From Zoogloeaceae bacterium (GTDB taxonomy: Bacteria; Pseudomonadota; Gammaproteobacteria; Burkholderiales; Rhodocyclaceae), in contig JAISME010000191.1 in assembly GCA_031276915.1 (NCBI GenBank), forward strand, positions 1 through 47,348: a DNA stretch of 47,348 bases, in the 5' to 3' direction. The notes under the pieces are model-generated. The model was not told the DNA's origin, did not search any database, and was given only the letters and a program-made list of their open reading frames with translations. The position numbers were made by a program, and so were the translations under genes. This document shows, one piece after another, positions 18,931 through 26,826 of the stretch. Each line of letters starts with the position of its first letter. Positions within the stretch are counted from its first letter, which is position 1.

Positions 18931-20091
18931 ATGAGCATCGATATTTTCTGGAGAATTCCAACACATGGCGAGCCTCGCCACCATCGCGCCCGCACGCCGT
19001 ATCGCGGCGACTGGTTTCCGGGTGACGAAACCCGCCGGGAACCGGGCATTGCCGGCGATGGCAACGATGGTTACACCTATATCGACTACCTGGCCGAGAT
19101 TGCCCACGCGGCGGAGATTTCCGGCTTCCAGGGCGGGCTGATCCCGACTTTCCCGAGCACGGAAGAGCCGTGGGTGATTTCCCCCTTCCTTGCCCGCGAG
19201 ACCAAAACCTTCCGTTTCATGATTCCCTTCCAGCCCGGTTTCCAGAATCCCGTGCTGGTTGCGCGCGCCACGGCGAGCCTGCAACGCGCCACAGGCGGGC
19301 GGGCGCTGTACAACATCATCAGCGGCGGCGGCGGCCCGGAACAATTGTGGTGGGGCGATTCCATCGCGCACGATGACCGCTATACGCGCACGACGGAGTT
19401 CCTGGATGTCCTGCGCGGCGTCTGGGATGGCGGCCCCTTTTCCTACCGGGGCAAGTTCTACCAGATTGAGGACAGTGGTTTGCCCTCTTCCTTGTCGCGT
19501 GAAGCGTTCCCGGAAATCTATTTTTCCGGTTCTTCCGACGCCGCGCTGGCTTCGGCTTCCAAGCACGCGGATTACTACCTCTCCTGGCTGGAGCCTTTTG
19601 AGCAGTTGGGCAACAAGTTCAAGCGGGTGCAGGAAAAAACAGCGGCGCTTGGGCGCCAGATCAAGACCGCTGTACGCGTCGACATCGTCGCGCGTCCCAC
19701 GGAAGAAGAAGCCTGGCGGGAAATACAACGCGGTTTCGAGAACGTCGACAAGAAGGTATGGGAGCAGTACTACGCTTCCGTGCAAAGCGAGTCGGTCGGC
19801 GCGGCGCGGCAGCGTTCCTTCCGGCCCACGACCATCAACAGCTACAAGGACCTGATTATCGAACCCAATGTCTGGTCTGGCTTCAGTCTCCTGCGGGGCG
19901 GGCAAACCCAGGGAATTGTCGGTAGTTATGAACAGGTCGCCGAACGTCTCGACCAACTGGTGGCGTTGGGCGCCGGCGCTTTCATCCTGGCAAGTACGCC
20001 GCATCTGGAAGAAGCCTATCGCGTTGGGGAAGAAGTGCTGCCGCTGGTGCGCGGGCGCTCCGACGAAACCGTATTGCGCAAGGTCGCCTGA
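18931..20091 (+). CDS. LLM-class flavin-dependent monooxygenase, SsuD-like (alkanesulfonate monooxygenase family)
   Basis: MSIDIFWRIPTHGE, QPGFQNPVLVARATASLQRATGGRALYNIISGGG, IYFSGSSDAAL, LIIEPNVWSGFSLLRGGQTQGIVGSYEQVAERL, ASTPHLEEAYRVGEEVLPLV. Confidence 0.92.
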   Translation: MSIDIFWRIPTHGEPRHHRARTPYRGDWFPGDETRREPGIAGDGNDGYTYIDYLAEIAHAAEISGFQGGLIPTFPSTEEPWVISPFLARETKTFRFMIPFQPGFQNPVLVARATASLQRATGGRALYNIISGGGGPEQLWWGDSIAHDDRYTRTTEFLDVLRGVWDGGPFSYRGKFYQIEDSGLPSSLSREAFPEIYFSGSSDAALASASKHADYYLSWLEPFEQLGNKFKRVQEKTAALGRQIKTAVRVDIVARPTEEEAWREIQRGFENVDKKVWEQYYASVQSESVGAARQRSFRPTTINSYKDLIIEPNVWSGFSLLRGGQTQGIVGSYEQVAERLDQLVALGAGAFILASTPHLEEAYRVGEEVLPLVRGRSDETVLRKVA

Positions 20092-20199
20092 AGTTCGGGG
20101 CGCGCCTGCGCGGAAACAAACCATTCCTCTTCCCGTCCGCCCTGAATCCGGGGTGGCGAACGGGAAGAGGGCATCTGACAGCCTTTGGAGGGAGAGAAT

Positions 20200-21270
20200 A
20201 TGTCCGTAACGCACGCGCACACAGGATTCGCCGAAAACCGGACGATCTGGTTTACCCGTTGTCCGGTTCCCACGGCGACCGGGTTGGCCTACCGCCTGGG
20301 CTGGCTGGAAGAGGAATTTCGTCGTGATGGCCTCGCGGTGGCAACCTTGCAGGATGCCGCGCCCGCCCTGTTGCGCCATCATTACGACCATGAAATCGAC
20401 AGCCTGATTCGTGAGGGCGGGGCCTTGCTGGCGCTCGCCGCGCGCGCGCAGGGCGCGCCGACCAGATTGATCGGACTGACCTGGATCGATGAATGGCAGG
20501 TCATCCTGACGCGGCGGGGGTCGGGAATCGACGCGCCCTTGAAACTCAAGGGCAAGCGGCTGGCCCTGCCCGCGTTCGTGGAACGGGAAATTGCCGCGCA
20601 CGCGCGCGGCAGCAGCATCGCGCGTGGCATGAGCCTGCAAGGTTACAAGGGCGCGCTGGATGCCGTTGGCCTGACGCTGGATGATGTGCGTTTTGTCGAG
20701 GTGGGTTCGGGGCAGTCGGAAGAAAGAGGCGGCGGCAATCTCTGGCAGGGGTTGCAAGCCCTGCGGGAGAATGCGGTCGACGCGGTATACGCCAAGGGCG
20801 CGAGCGCTGTGGAAGCGGCGCGAAAGTTTGACGCCGAAGTCGGCATTGACCTGGACGCCCTGCCGGAACGGCGTTACCGGGTGAATAACGGCACGCCGCG
20901 CCCCATCACCGTGCACGCAGATTTTCTCGAACGGCATTTTGACCTGGTGACGCGCTTTCTCGCGCAAACCCTGCGGGCGTCGGATTGGGCGGCGGAAAAT
21001 CCCGACGCGGTGCGCGAGATTCTCAAGGGGGAAACCGGGGCTGGCGATGCGGCGGTCGCCACCGCATATCGCCATGATTTCCATCGTTTCCTGCACCCCG
21101 ACCTTACGGCGGAGCGGCGCGATCTGCTGGAGATCCAGAAGCGATTCATGCTCGTGCATGGTTTTCTCGATCGGGATTTCGCCCTCGAAGACTGGATTGA
21201 CGCGCGTCCGCTGGAGGCGGCGCGCGCGCTCCTGGAGCAAAACCCGGAGTCTTTCCGGGCGGCGGCCTGA
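20200..21270 (+). CDS. DszB-like sulfinate desulfinase candidate (SsuA/NMT1 binding-protein fold, no signal peptide)
   Basis: FTRCPVPTATGLA...HYDHEIDSLIREGG retains Cys, His, Arg and RxGG in the spacing recalled for DszB (C27, H60, R70, G73); no signal sequence; RBS GGAGGGAGAG. Confidence 0.78.
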   Translation: MSVTHAHTGFAENRTIWFTRCPVPTATGLAYRLGWLEEEFRRDGLAVATLQDAAPALLRHHYDHEIDSLIREGGALLALAARAQGAPTRLIGLTWIDEWQVILTRRGSGIDAPLKLKGKRLALPAFVEREIAAHARGSSIARGMSLQGYKGALDAVGLTLDDVRFVEVGSGQSEERGGGNLWQGLQALRENAVDAVYAKGASAVEAARKFDAEVGIDLDALPERRYRVNNGTPRPITVHADFLERHFDLVTRFLAQTLRASDWAAENPDAVREILKGETGAGDAAVATAYRHDFHRFLHPDLTAERRDLLEIQKRFMLVHGFLDRDFALEDWIDARPLEAARALLEQNPESFRAAA

Positions 21271-21351
21271 TGTGCTTGATGTGGGATGGCAGTTTCATCC
21301 ACCGTGGCGCGGTCGGTTATCGCGCGTTTTTCAAGTATTGGAGACTCTTTG

Positions 21352-22074
21352 ATGGGAACTGAAAATTTTGCGTTATCCGCGGCGGCGCGGGAATTTGTCG
21401 CCAGCGTCAAGGCGGATGGAGAAAAAGCCTTTCGCATCCTGCGTGAAACCGGGACAACCACCGCTTTTGGCACAGTGGGTTTCGTGGTGCGCATCCCGAA
21501 CGACGACAAACTGGCCGTCATCAATGATCCCGGTCCCTGGAACCGGGGCGAACCGGTCGAGCCCGCGATCTACAGCCTGGAAGGAAAGCTGCTGCACGGC
21601 AAGGGAGGCGGGGGCGACAATCGCTACGCCAAGCTCTTCCGCGTACGTCCCGAAATCACCATCATTTCGCATGTGCACACGCCGTATGTCGCCGTTTGGG
21701 GGCAGACGCACCGCACCTTGCCGGTCACGTATGTCGCTTTTCAGCGACATCACCTGCTGCGCGAAATTCCGATCTATATCGACCGTCGCCAGGAAGAGGT
21801 GGATTTCATCATTGACCGGATCACGGAAAACCCGCACAACACCGCCATTCTCGAGGCCAATGGCGGCGGCACGGTCTGGGGCAGGAAAGGCATTCGTGAA
21901 CAAACCGAGAACATCATCCTGTTCGAGGAAGCCGCGCAACTGGCCACGCTTTCCGAATTGGTCGGCGGCCCACGCAATTATGGCGCCGGCGTGTTGTGGC
22001 GCAACTGGAACATGACCGGTCTCTTCGAGGAAGGCAAGGCGCTTGGCCTGGTTCCCGTAACCGACCTGCTCTGA
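21352..22074 (+). CDS. Class II aldolase/adducin family protein
   Basis: ISHVHTPYVAVWGQ metal-binding motif; ENIILFEEAAQLATLSELVGGP; 240 aa from ATG 21352. Confidence 0.88.
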   Translation: MGTENFALSAAAREFVASVKADGEKAFRILRETGTTTAFGTVGFVVRIPNDDKLAVINDPGPWNRGEPVEPAIYSLEGKLLHGKGGGGDNRYAKLFRVRPEITIISHVHTPYVAVWGQTHRTLPVTYVAFQRHHLLREIPIYIDRRQEEVDFIIDRITENPHNTAILEANGGGTVWGRKGIREQTENIILFEEAAQLATLSELVGGPRNYGAGVLWRNWNMTGLFEEGKALGLVPVTDLL

Positions 22075-22082
22075 CGCCTTCC

Positions 22083-22120
22083 GAGGGTCCTCATGCGCGT
22101 GACGACCCTCTTTTCCTTTT
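22083..22120 (+). terminator. Candidate Rho-independent terminator after the desulfurization operon
   Basis: GAGGGTC (22083-22089) pairs with GACCCTC (22104-22110), followed by TTTTCCTTTT. Confidence 0.6.
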
Positions 22121-22153
22121 GTTATCGCGCTTTTAGCATGATGGAGTTTTCCC

Positions 22154-22744
22154 ATGTCACAAACACGCCAGATAGAACGGGGCGTCAACCCTCTTTTTGT
22201 AGAGCGCTGGTCTGCCCGCGCCTTCGATGAATCCACGTTGACAGAAGCCGAATTGCAAACAGTGTTTGAAGCGGCGCGCTGGGCGCCCTCCGCCTATAAC
22301 GCCCAGCCCTGGCGGTTCCTGTATGCACGGCGGGGTACACCCGATTGGCGGAAATTTCTCGATTTCCTCATTCCCTATAACCGCGACTGGGCGCAGCACG
22401 CTTCGGCGCTGATTATCGCGCTTTCGGCGCGGCGGCTTGTTCCGCCCGGCAAGACGGAAGCCATTGACTCCATCTACCATTCGCACGACACGGGCGCGGC
22501 AGTCGGTTTTCTCGTGTTGCAGGCGCACCTTTCCGGGTTGAATACCCGCATCATCGGAGGCTTCGATCAGGAAAAGGTAAAAAGCGAACTGGGCGTCCCG
22601 GATGATTACGCCGTCGAAAGCCTGATCGTGATCGGCAGGAAAGGAAAACCCGAAACGCTCTCCGAGAGTTTTCGGGCGCGGGAAGCGCCGAGTGAACGCT
22701 TGCCCCTGCAAAATCTGGTTGCCGAAGGCCGATTCGGTTTCTGA
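22154..22744 (+). CDS. Nitroreductase-family FMN-dependent oxidoreductase
   Basis: RWSARAFDESTLTEAELQTVFEAARWAPSAYNAQPWRFLYARRG nitroreductase signature. Confidence 0.9.
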   Translation: MSQTRQIERGVNPLFVERWSARAFDESTLTEAELQTVFEAARWAPSAYNAQPWRFLYARRGTPDWRKFLDFLIPYNRDWAQHASALIIALSARRLVPPGKTEAIDSIYHSHDTGAAVGFLVLQAHLSGLNTRIIGGFDQEKVKSELGVPDDYAVESLIVIGRKGKPETLSESFRAREAPSERLPLQNLVAEGRFGF

Positions 22745-22847
22745 CAGGAATCCCGTCCCCCGCAGAGCCACGGAAACATTACAGGGAAACCCTCCCTTGG
22801 TGTTTTCCGTGCCTGTATCTTCGTAGTTTCCCGTAAATAGTCTTCGT

Positions 22848-22871
22848 AAAAGCCTGCTTTCCAGGCTTTTT
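22848..22871. terminator. Rho-independent terminator (possibly bidirectional)
   Basis: AAAAGCCTG-CTTTC-CAGGCTTTTT. Confidence 0.75.
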
Positions 22872-22924
22872 CAATTCGCGGTCAATTTTCCGGTGATGCT
22901 GTAATTCTTGCGTCATGCATGCGT

Positions 22925-22940
22925 TGTTGCCAGAACGACA
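22925..22940. promoter_or_regulatory. Candidate UAS-like site TGTTGCCAGAACGACA upstream of the activator gene
   Basis: Matches the 17631 palindrome at 12 of 16 positions; adjacent CTGTT-GAAAT-AACAG at 22946-22960. Confidence 0.42.
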
Positions 22941-23104
22941 GGTATCTGTTGAAATAACAGCATATCGTCCGTGGCGCGCCCGCGTTCTTTCTTCATATGC
23001 GATATTTCCATATATAAGTAATATTTTACTATTACAGATCACTGTTTTTACGCTTTAGAATCAAACCAGAAATCGATGAAATCTCTCTTTTCATGGAGCA
23101 TGAC

Positions 23105-24325
23105 ATGAATGGTATTGCGCTGTACCCGCCGGTCTCGCCGCTCCCTGATTATGGAGAACAGGCCGGTGGCGTCACTGATGACGAGTTTCCAGTCGATGAA
23201 CCGCTTTCGTTCCGCGACAAGGGCGGCCTGCTCGCTTTCCGGGAACCTCATTCCTACGCCCTGAGTATCAGGGCGCGCGCCCTGGTGTTTGAAGATCCCA
23301 AATCCCGGCAAATCAGGGAACACATCGAGCGCCTTGCGCCGCACGATGTCAATGTCTTGGTCTGCGGAGCAACCGGGACCGGGAAGGAACTGATTGCGCG
23401 TTATCTCCATTCGCAAAGCCAGCGGGCGCGCAAGTCTTTCCTGGCGATCAATTGCGGCGCGATCGCGGAAAACCTGATTGAAGCGGAATTGTTCGGTTAT
23501 GAGCGCGGCGCGTTTACCGGCGCGGTGGCCTCCAAGGCTGGATGGTTCGAGGCGGCGGATAACGGTTCCCTGTTCCTTGATGAAATTGGCGATCTGCCGC
23601 TCAACCAGCAAGTCAAGCTGTTGCGGGTGCTCCAGGAGCGCGAAGTGGTGCGATTGGGAGGGCGCAAGCCCATCCCCATCAATGTCCGCCTGATTGCCGC
23701 GACGAATGTCGATCTGGAAGAGGCCGTTTCCGCCGGACGTTTTCGTGAGGACCTGTATTATCGACTCAAGGTCGCCACGGTTGTCCTGCCGCCCCTGCGC
23801 GAGCGTCCGGCGGATATTCCCATCCTGCTCAGTCATTTTGTCCAGTATTACTCGCAGCGTCTGGCGCGCTCCGGTGTTTTCATCGCGCCCGCGACCATCG
23901 CCTCCCTGATGGCCTTCCCTTGGCCGGGCAATATCCGGGAACTGGAAAACGCCGTGCATCACGCGCTGATTGTTGGCCGTGACAAGGAGTTGAAATACGA
24001 GGATTTTGGCTTGATGGACAGGCTGGTTTCGCATAATGGCAGCGACAGCGATGTGGGCAATCTCAAGGATGCCCTGCGGAGAATCTACGCGAGCAAGCCG
24101 CAAGGCGGCGCTTCGGTGGATGAACTGATCGCGAAAACCATTATCGAGGAGGCATTCGAATATTGCGGTCGCAACCAGTCCGCTACGGCGCGCCTGCTGG
24201 GAATTACCCGAAATGTCGCGCGGGGACGTCTGCTTGCACATGGTTTGATTAGCGATGAACTTGACCCCCCTCGCGTTTTCGGGATGGGTTTTAACGGCCG
24301 GCCCCAGGACTCTACAAACGCATGA
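23105..24325 (+). CDS. Sigma-54-dependent transcriptional activator, SfnR-like (short N-terminus, AAA+, Fis-type HTH)
   Basis: GATGTGKELIARYLH Walker A, ELFGYERGAFTGA, LFLDEIGDLPLNQQVKLLRVLQEREVVRLGG, WPGNIRELENAVHHAL, C-terminal HTH NQSATARLLGITRNVARGRLLAHGLI. Confidence 0.93.
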   Translation: MNGIALYPPVSPLPDYGEQAGGVTDDEFPVDEPLSFRDKGGLLAFREPHSYALSIRARALVFEDPKSRQIREHIERLAPHDVNVLVCGATGTGKELIARYLHSQSQRARKSFLAINCGAIAENLIEAELFGYERGAFTGAVASKAGWFEAADNGSLFLDEIGDLPLNQQVKLLRVLQEREVVRLGGRKPIPINVRLIAATNVDLEEAVSAGRFREDLYYRLKVATVVLPPLRERPADIPILLSHFVQYYSQRLARSGVFIAPATIASLMAFPWPGNIRELENAVHHALIVGRDKELKYEDFGLMDRLVSHNGSDSDVGNLKDALRRIYASKPQGGASVDELIAKTIIEEAFEYCGRNQSATARLLGITRNVARGRLLAHGLISDELDPPRVFGMGFNGRPQDSTNA

Positions 24326-24417
24326 AATACTGAACGACATATATTGCCAGGGCGCTTTTCGAAAACAAGGTAAACGGGATTTGCCCGGGGTTTTTTGGTG
24401 GCCCGCCAAAGCGGAAG

Positions 24418-24435
24418 GTTGCTGGAATAGCAACA
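24418..24435. promoter_or_regulatory. Candidate UAS palindrome GTTGCT-GGAAT-AGCAACA
   Basis: Inverted repeat about 60 bp upstream of the sigma-54 promoter; 16-mer TGCTGGAATAGCAACA related to the other sites. Confidence 0.5.
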
Positions 24436-24487
24436 GGTCGACGTTGCCTGAAATAAAAAAAGTCATGGAAGTCAATCAGATAATATT

Positions 24488-24503
24488 TGGCACGGTTTTT
24501 GCG
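24488..24503 (+). promoter_or_regulatory. Sigma-54 promoter TGGCACGGTTTTTGCG
   Basis: Near-perfect match to TGGCACG-N4-TTGC; GG 24489-24490, GC 24501-24502; 48 bp upstream of the start codon. Confidence 0.85.
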
Positions 24504-24515
24504 AAACCGGTCTCC

Positions 24516-24539
24516 CACTATGAACAACACTATGAACAA
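24516..24539 (+). repeat. Perfect 12-bp tandem duplication (CACTATGAACAA)x2 at the predicted transcription start/5'UTR
   Basis: Read directly from the sequence. Confidence 0.9.
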
Positions 24540-24550
24540 AGGAGACAAAC

Positions 24551-25654
24551 ATGAAAAAACACCTGGACGTTCTCTGGTATACCCGTTGTCCGGTTCCTAC
24601 CGGTCTGGGCATTGCCGTACAAAAAGGCTGGCTGGATGAAAGTTTTCGCCAGCGACGCACGGAGATCCGTTCGCTGCGTGAATCCAGGGAGCAAGCGGTT
24701 CGGGAATCCCATTTCGACCATACCCTGAAAAACTCGGTGCGCCACGGCGGCAACATTCCGGCGCTCTGGGCGCGTGCTTCCGGACGCGACACCCGCCTCC
24801 TGGGGCTTTCCTGGGTCGATGAAACGCAGCGCATCCTGACCACGCCGGATTCCGGCATTCGCACGGTGAAGGATTTGCGGGGACGCCGTTTTGGACTGCC
24901 GAAACGTACCCGGGTGCAAATCGACTTTACCCGCGCGCAGGCCCTGCGCGGACTGGAAAATGCCCTGCGTCTCGAGGGTCTCGACATCCCGGATGTGGAA
25001 ATCGTCGATTTCCAGATTGACGCGGGTTTCAGCGGCACGGCAACAAGCAAGGCCGCGGGAGGACACTACGTGTTCGGCAGTTCGCATTCCGGCGGACAGA
25101 ACGCCGAACTGGTCGGTTTGTTGCGTGGCGAGGTCGACGCCATTTTCCTGAAAGGCGCGATCGCCGCCGAGTTCGCGCATCATTTCGACCTGCATACCGT
25201 GATTGACACCGGTACGCATCCTGATCCCCGTATCCGTTCCAACAACGGAACGCCGCGCACATTGACCGTGGATCGCCATTTGCTCGACCATCATTTCGAC
25301 TCGGCGACGCTGCTGGTCGAGCAGGTTCTGCGCGCGGAAGCATGGGCGCGCACGCACGCGGAAGAGACGCGACGTTTCCTGGCGCTGGAAACCAACAGCA
25401 GTGAGCACTGGGTCAGCATTGCCTACGGCGAGAGCGTCCATCAGCAGATTGCCACCGACCTGACCGAAACCGCGATTCACGCCTTGCAGGATTTCAGCGA
25501 TTTCCTGCATCGCTGGCAGTTCATTCCCGCGCCGGTTGATGTGGACGCGTGGATCGATGCGCGCCCGCTCGAAGCGGCAAACCGGACGCGCGACACGTTG
25601 GCAGCCGGAATCGTGCTCAAGGAAAGGGAAGAAGCGCTCTGCGCCCTGAATTGA
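24551..25654 (+). CDS. DszB-like sulfinate desulfinase candidate, second paralog
   Basis: WYTRCPVPTGLGIA...SHFDHTLKNSVRHGGNIPAL preserves C, H-x9-R-x-GG; no signal peptide; RBS AAAGGAGACAAAC. Confidence 0.78.
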   Translation: MKKHLDVLWYTRCPVPTGLGIAVQKGWLDESFRQRRTEIRSLRESREQAVRESHFDHTLKNSVRHGGNIPALWARASGRDTRLLGLSWVDETQRILTTPDSGIRTVKDLRGRRFGLPKRTRVQIDFTRAQALRGLENALRLEGLDIPDVEIVDFQIDAGFSGTATSKAAGGHYVFGSSHSGGQNAELVGLLRGEVDAIFLKGAIAAEFAHHFDLHTVIDTGTHPDPRIRSNNGTPRTLTVDRHLLDHHFDSATLLVEQVLRAEAWARTHAEETRRFLALETNSSEHWVSIAYGESVHQQIATDLTETAIHALQDFSDFLHRWQFIPAPVDVDAWIDARPLEAANRTRDTLAAGIVLKEREEALCALN

Positions 25655-25811
25655 GCGCCACGGGAATGTGGGAGCGTGGCAGCGTGGCTGGATGCGGGCA
25701 GCGTTTGCGATCCTTTGCGAAACTGGTCAATGCGGAACCTCGTTCGCGGGCTTGAGTCCCGCCGCTCCCTTCTTTCCCCTTTTCGTTGCTGTCCGCCTGG
25801 CATGGAAGGTC

Positions 25812-25827
25812 TGTTTCTACAGCAACA
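25812..25827. promoter_or_regulatory. Candidate UAS TGTTTCTACAGCAACA
   Basis: TGTT-N8-AACA, about 122 bp upstream of the sigma-54 promoter at 25941. Confidence 0.55.
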
Positions 25828-25940
25828 GGCATGGCTTGCCAGCATCACCAGGAAAGCTACACAGAATTCTGGCTTTTGTTCCTTGAGAAAAACCCTATAA
25901 AAATCATTGTGTTAGAAACACACGTTCATCCGGGGGGGAT

Positions 25941-25956
25941 TGGCATGGAAACTGCT
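25941..25956 (+). promoter_or_regulatory. Candidate sigma-54 promoter TGGCATGGAAACTGCT
   Basis: GG 25942-25943, GC 25954-25955; 14 of 16 identical to the promoter at 17742. Confidence 0.72.
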
Positions 25957-26009
25957 GGAAGGGAATACATGGAATTTCTTCGGCAAATAAAATCCACAGG
26001 AAATCACGC

Positions 26010-26669
26010 ATGAGCAATGCCTTTAGTTACGCGCAGCAACAACGCGATCCACGCCGCCACCTGGGTGGCATTGCGTTTGTTGTGCTTTTCCATCTCCTGT
26101 TGGCGTGGGCGCTGGCGAATGGTCTCGCGCGCGATGTAATCAAGGTGTTCCAGCCGCCGCTTGACGTGCGCCTGATCGAGGAAGTCAAGCCGGTTGTCGA
26201 GGAACCCCCGCCGCCCCCGCCCCCGCCACTGGAAAGGCGAAGAATCGTTGCCCAGCCACAACCCCTGCCGCCGTCTTCCTATGTTCCGCCGCCGGAAGTC
26301 CAGGTCGACGCGCCTGAAGCGCCGGTGATTGTCGCCATCCAGACGGAACCTCCCCCGCCTGTCGTTGCGCCGGAACCGCCGCCGCCGCCAGAGCCGGTTG
26401 CCGCCGCCGTCAGCGTGACCTGCCCGAATCATCTCGATGTGCGCAGCAGCGTGCCTTATCCGCCGCAAGCCCTGCGCGGCAACAAAAGCGGCGAGGTGTC
26501 CGTCGAGTTTGTCGTCGATACCAACGGTTCCATTGGCAATATCCGCGTCATTCGTTCCAGCGACCCGGTTTTCAACAAGGCCGCCACTGGCGCGGTCAAG
26601 CGTTTCCGTTGCGTCGGACAGGCGCGTCCGGTGCTGGTCAAGGTGCCTTTCCAGTTTGAACTGAACTGA
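26010..26669 (+). CDS. tonB: TonB energy transducer
   Basis: N-terminal TM anchor, PPPPPPPPLERR proline-rich spacer, C-terminal YPPQALRGNKSGEVSVEFVVDTNGSIGNIRVIRSSDPVFNKAA. Confidence 0.92.
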   Translation: MSNAFSYAQQQRDPRRHLGGIAFVVLFHLLLAWALANGLARDVIKVFQPPLDVRLIEEVKPVVEEPPPPPPPPLERRRIVAQPQPLPPSSYVPPPEVQVDAPEAPVIVAIQTEPPPPVVAPEPPPPPEPVAAAVSVTCPNHLDVRSSVPYPPQALRGNKSGEVSVEFVVDTNGSIGNIRVIRSSDPVFNKAATGAVKRFRCVGQARPVLVKVPFQFELN

Positions 26670-26826
26670 TCGACACGACGCTTGGCGCTTTTCCCCGGAC
26701 ACCATGAAAACTTCGAACATCATGAATCCTGTCTCAAAAAACCAATGGGCTTCCGGTGTGGTTCGCAAAACCATCTGGATTTTTCAGGATGCCCTCCCTT
26801 TTATTTACCCTGTCATGGAGAACATC

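Noticed and set aside
20200-21270. Periplasmic SsuA/TauA substrate-binding protein of an ABC importer
   Set aside because: No signal peptide and no SsuB/SsuC-type genes nearby; conserved Cys...H-x9-R-x-GG favours a DszB-like enzyme. Not excluded without structure or assay.
22769-22811. Inverted repeat CACGGAAAC...GTTTTCCGTG after the nitroreductase gene
   Set aside because: Real pairing but long interrupted loop and no T-tract; the adjacent 22848-22871 hairpin is the better terminator.
22961-23104. Sigma-54 promoter for the activator gene itself
   Set aside because: No GG-N10-GC match found (CGTGGCGCGCCCGCGTTC has the wrong -12 element). A weak sigma-70-like TTACAG-N18-TAGAAT is possible but too weak to list.
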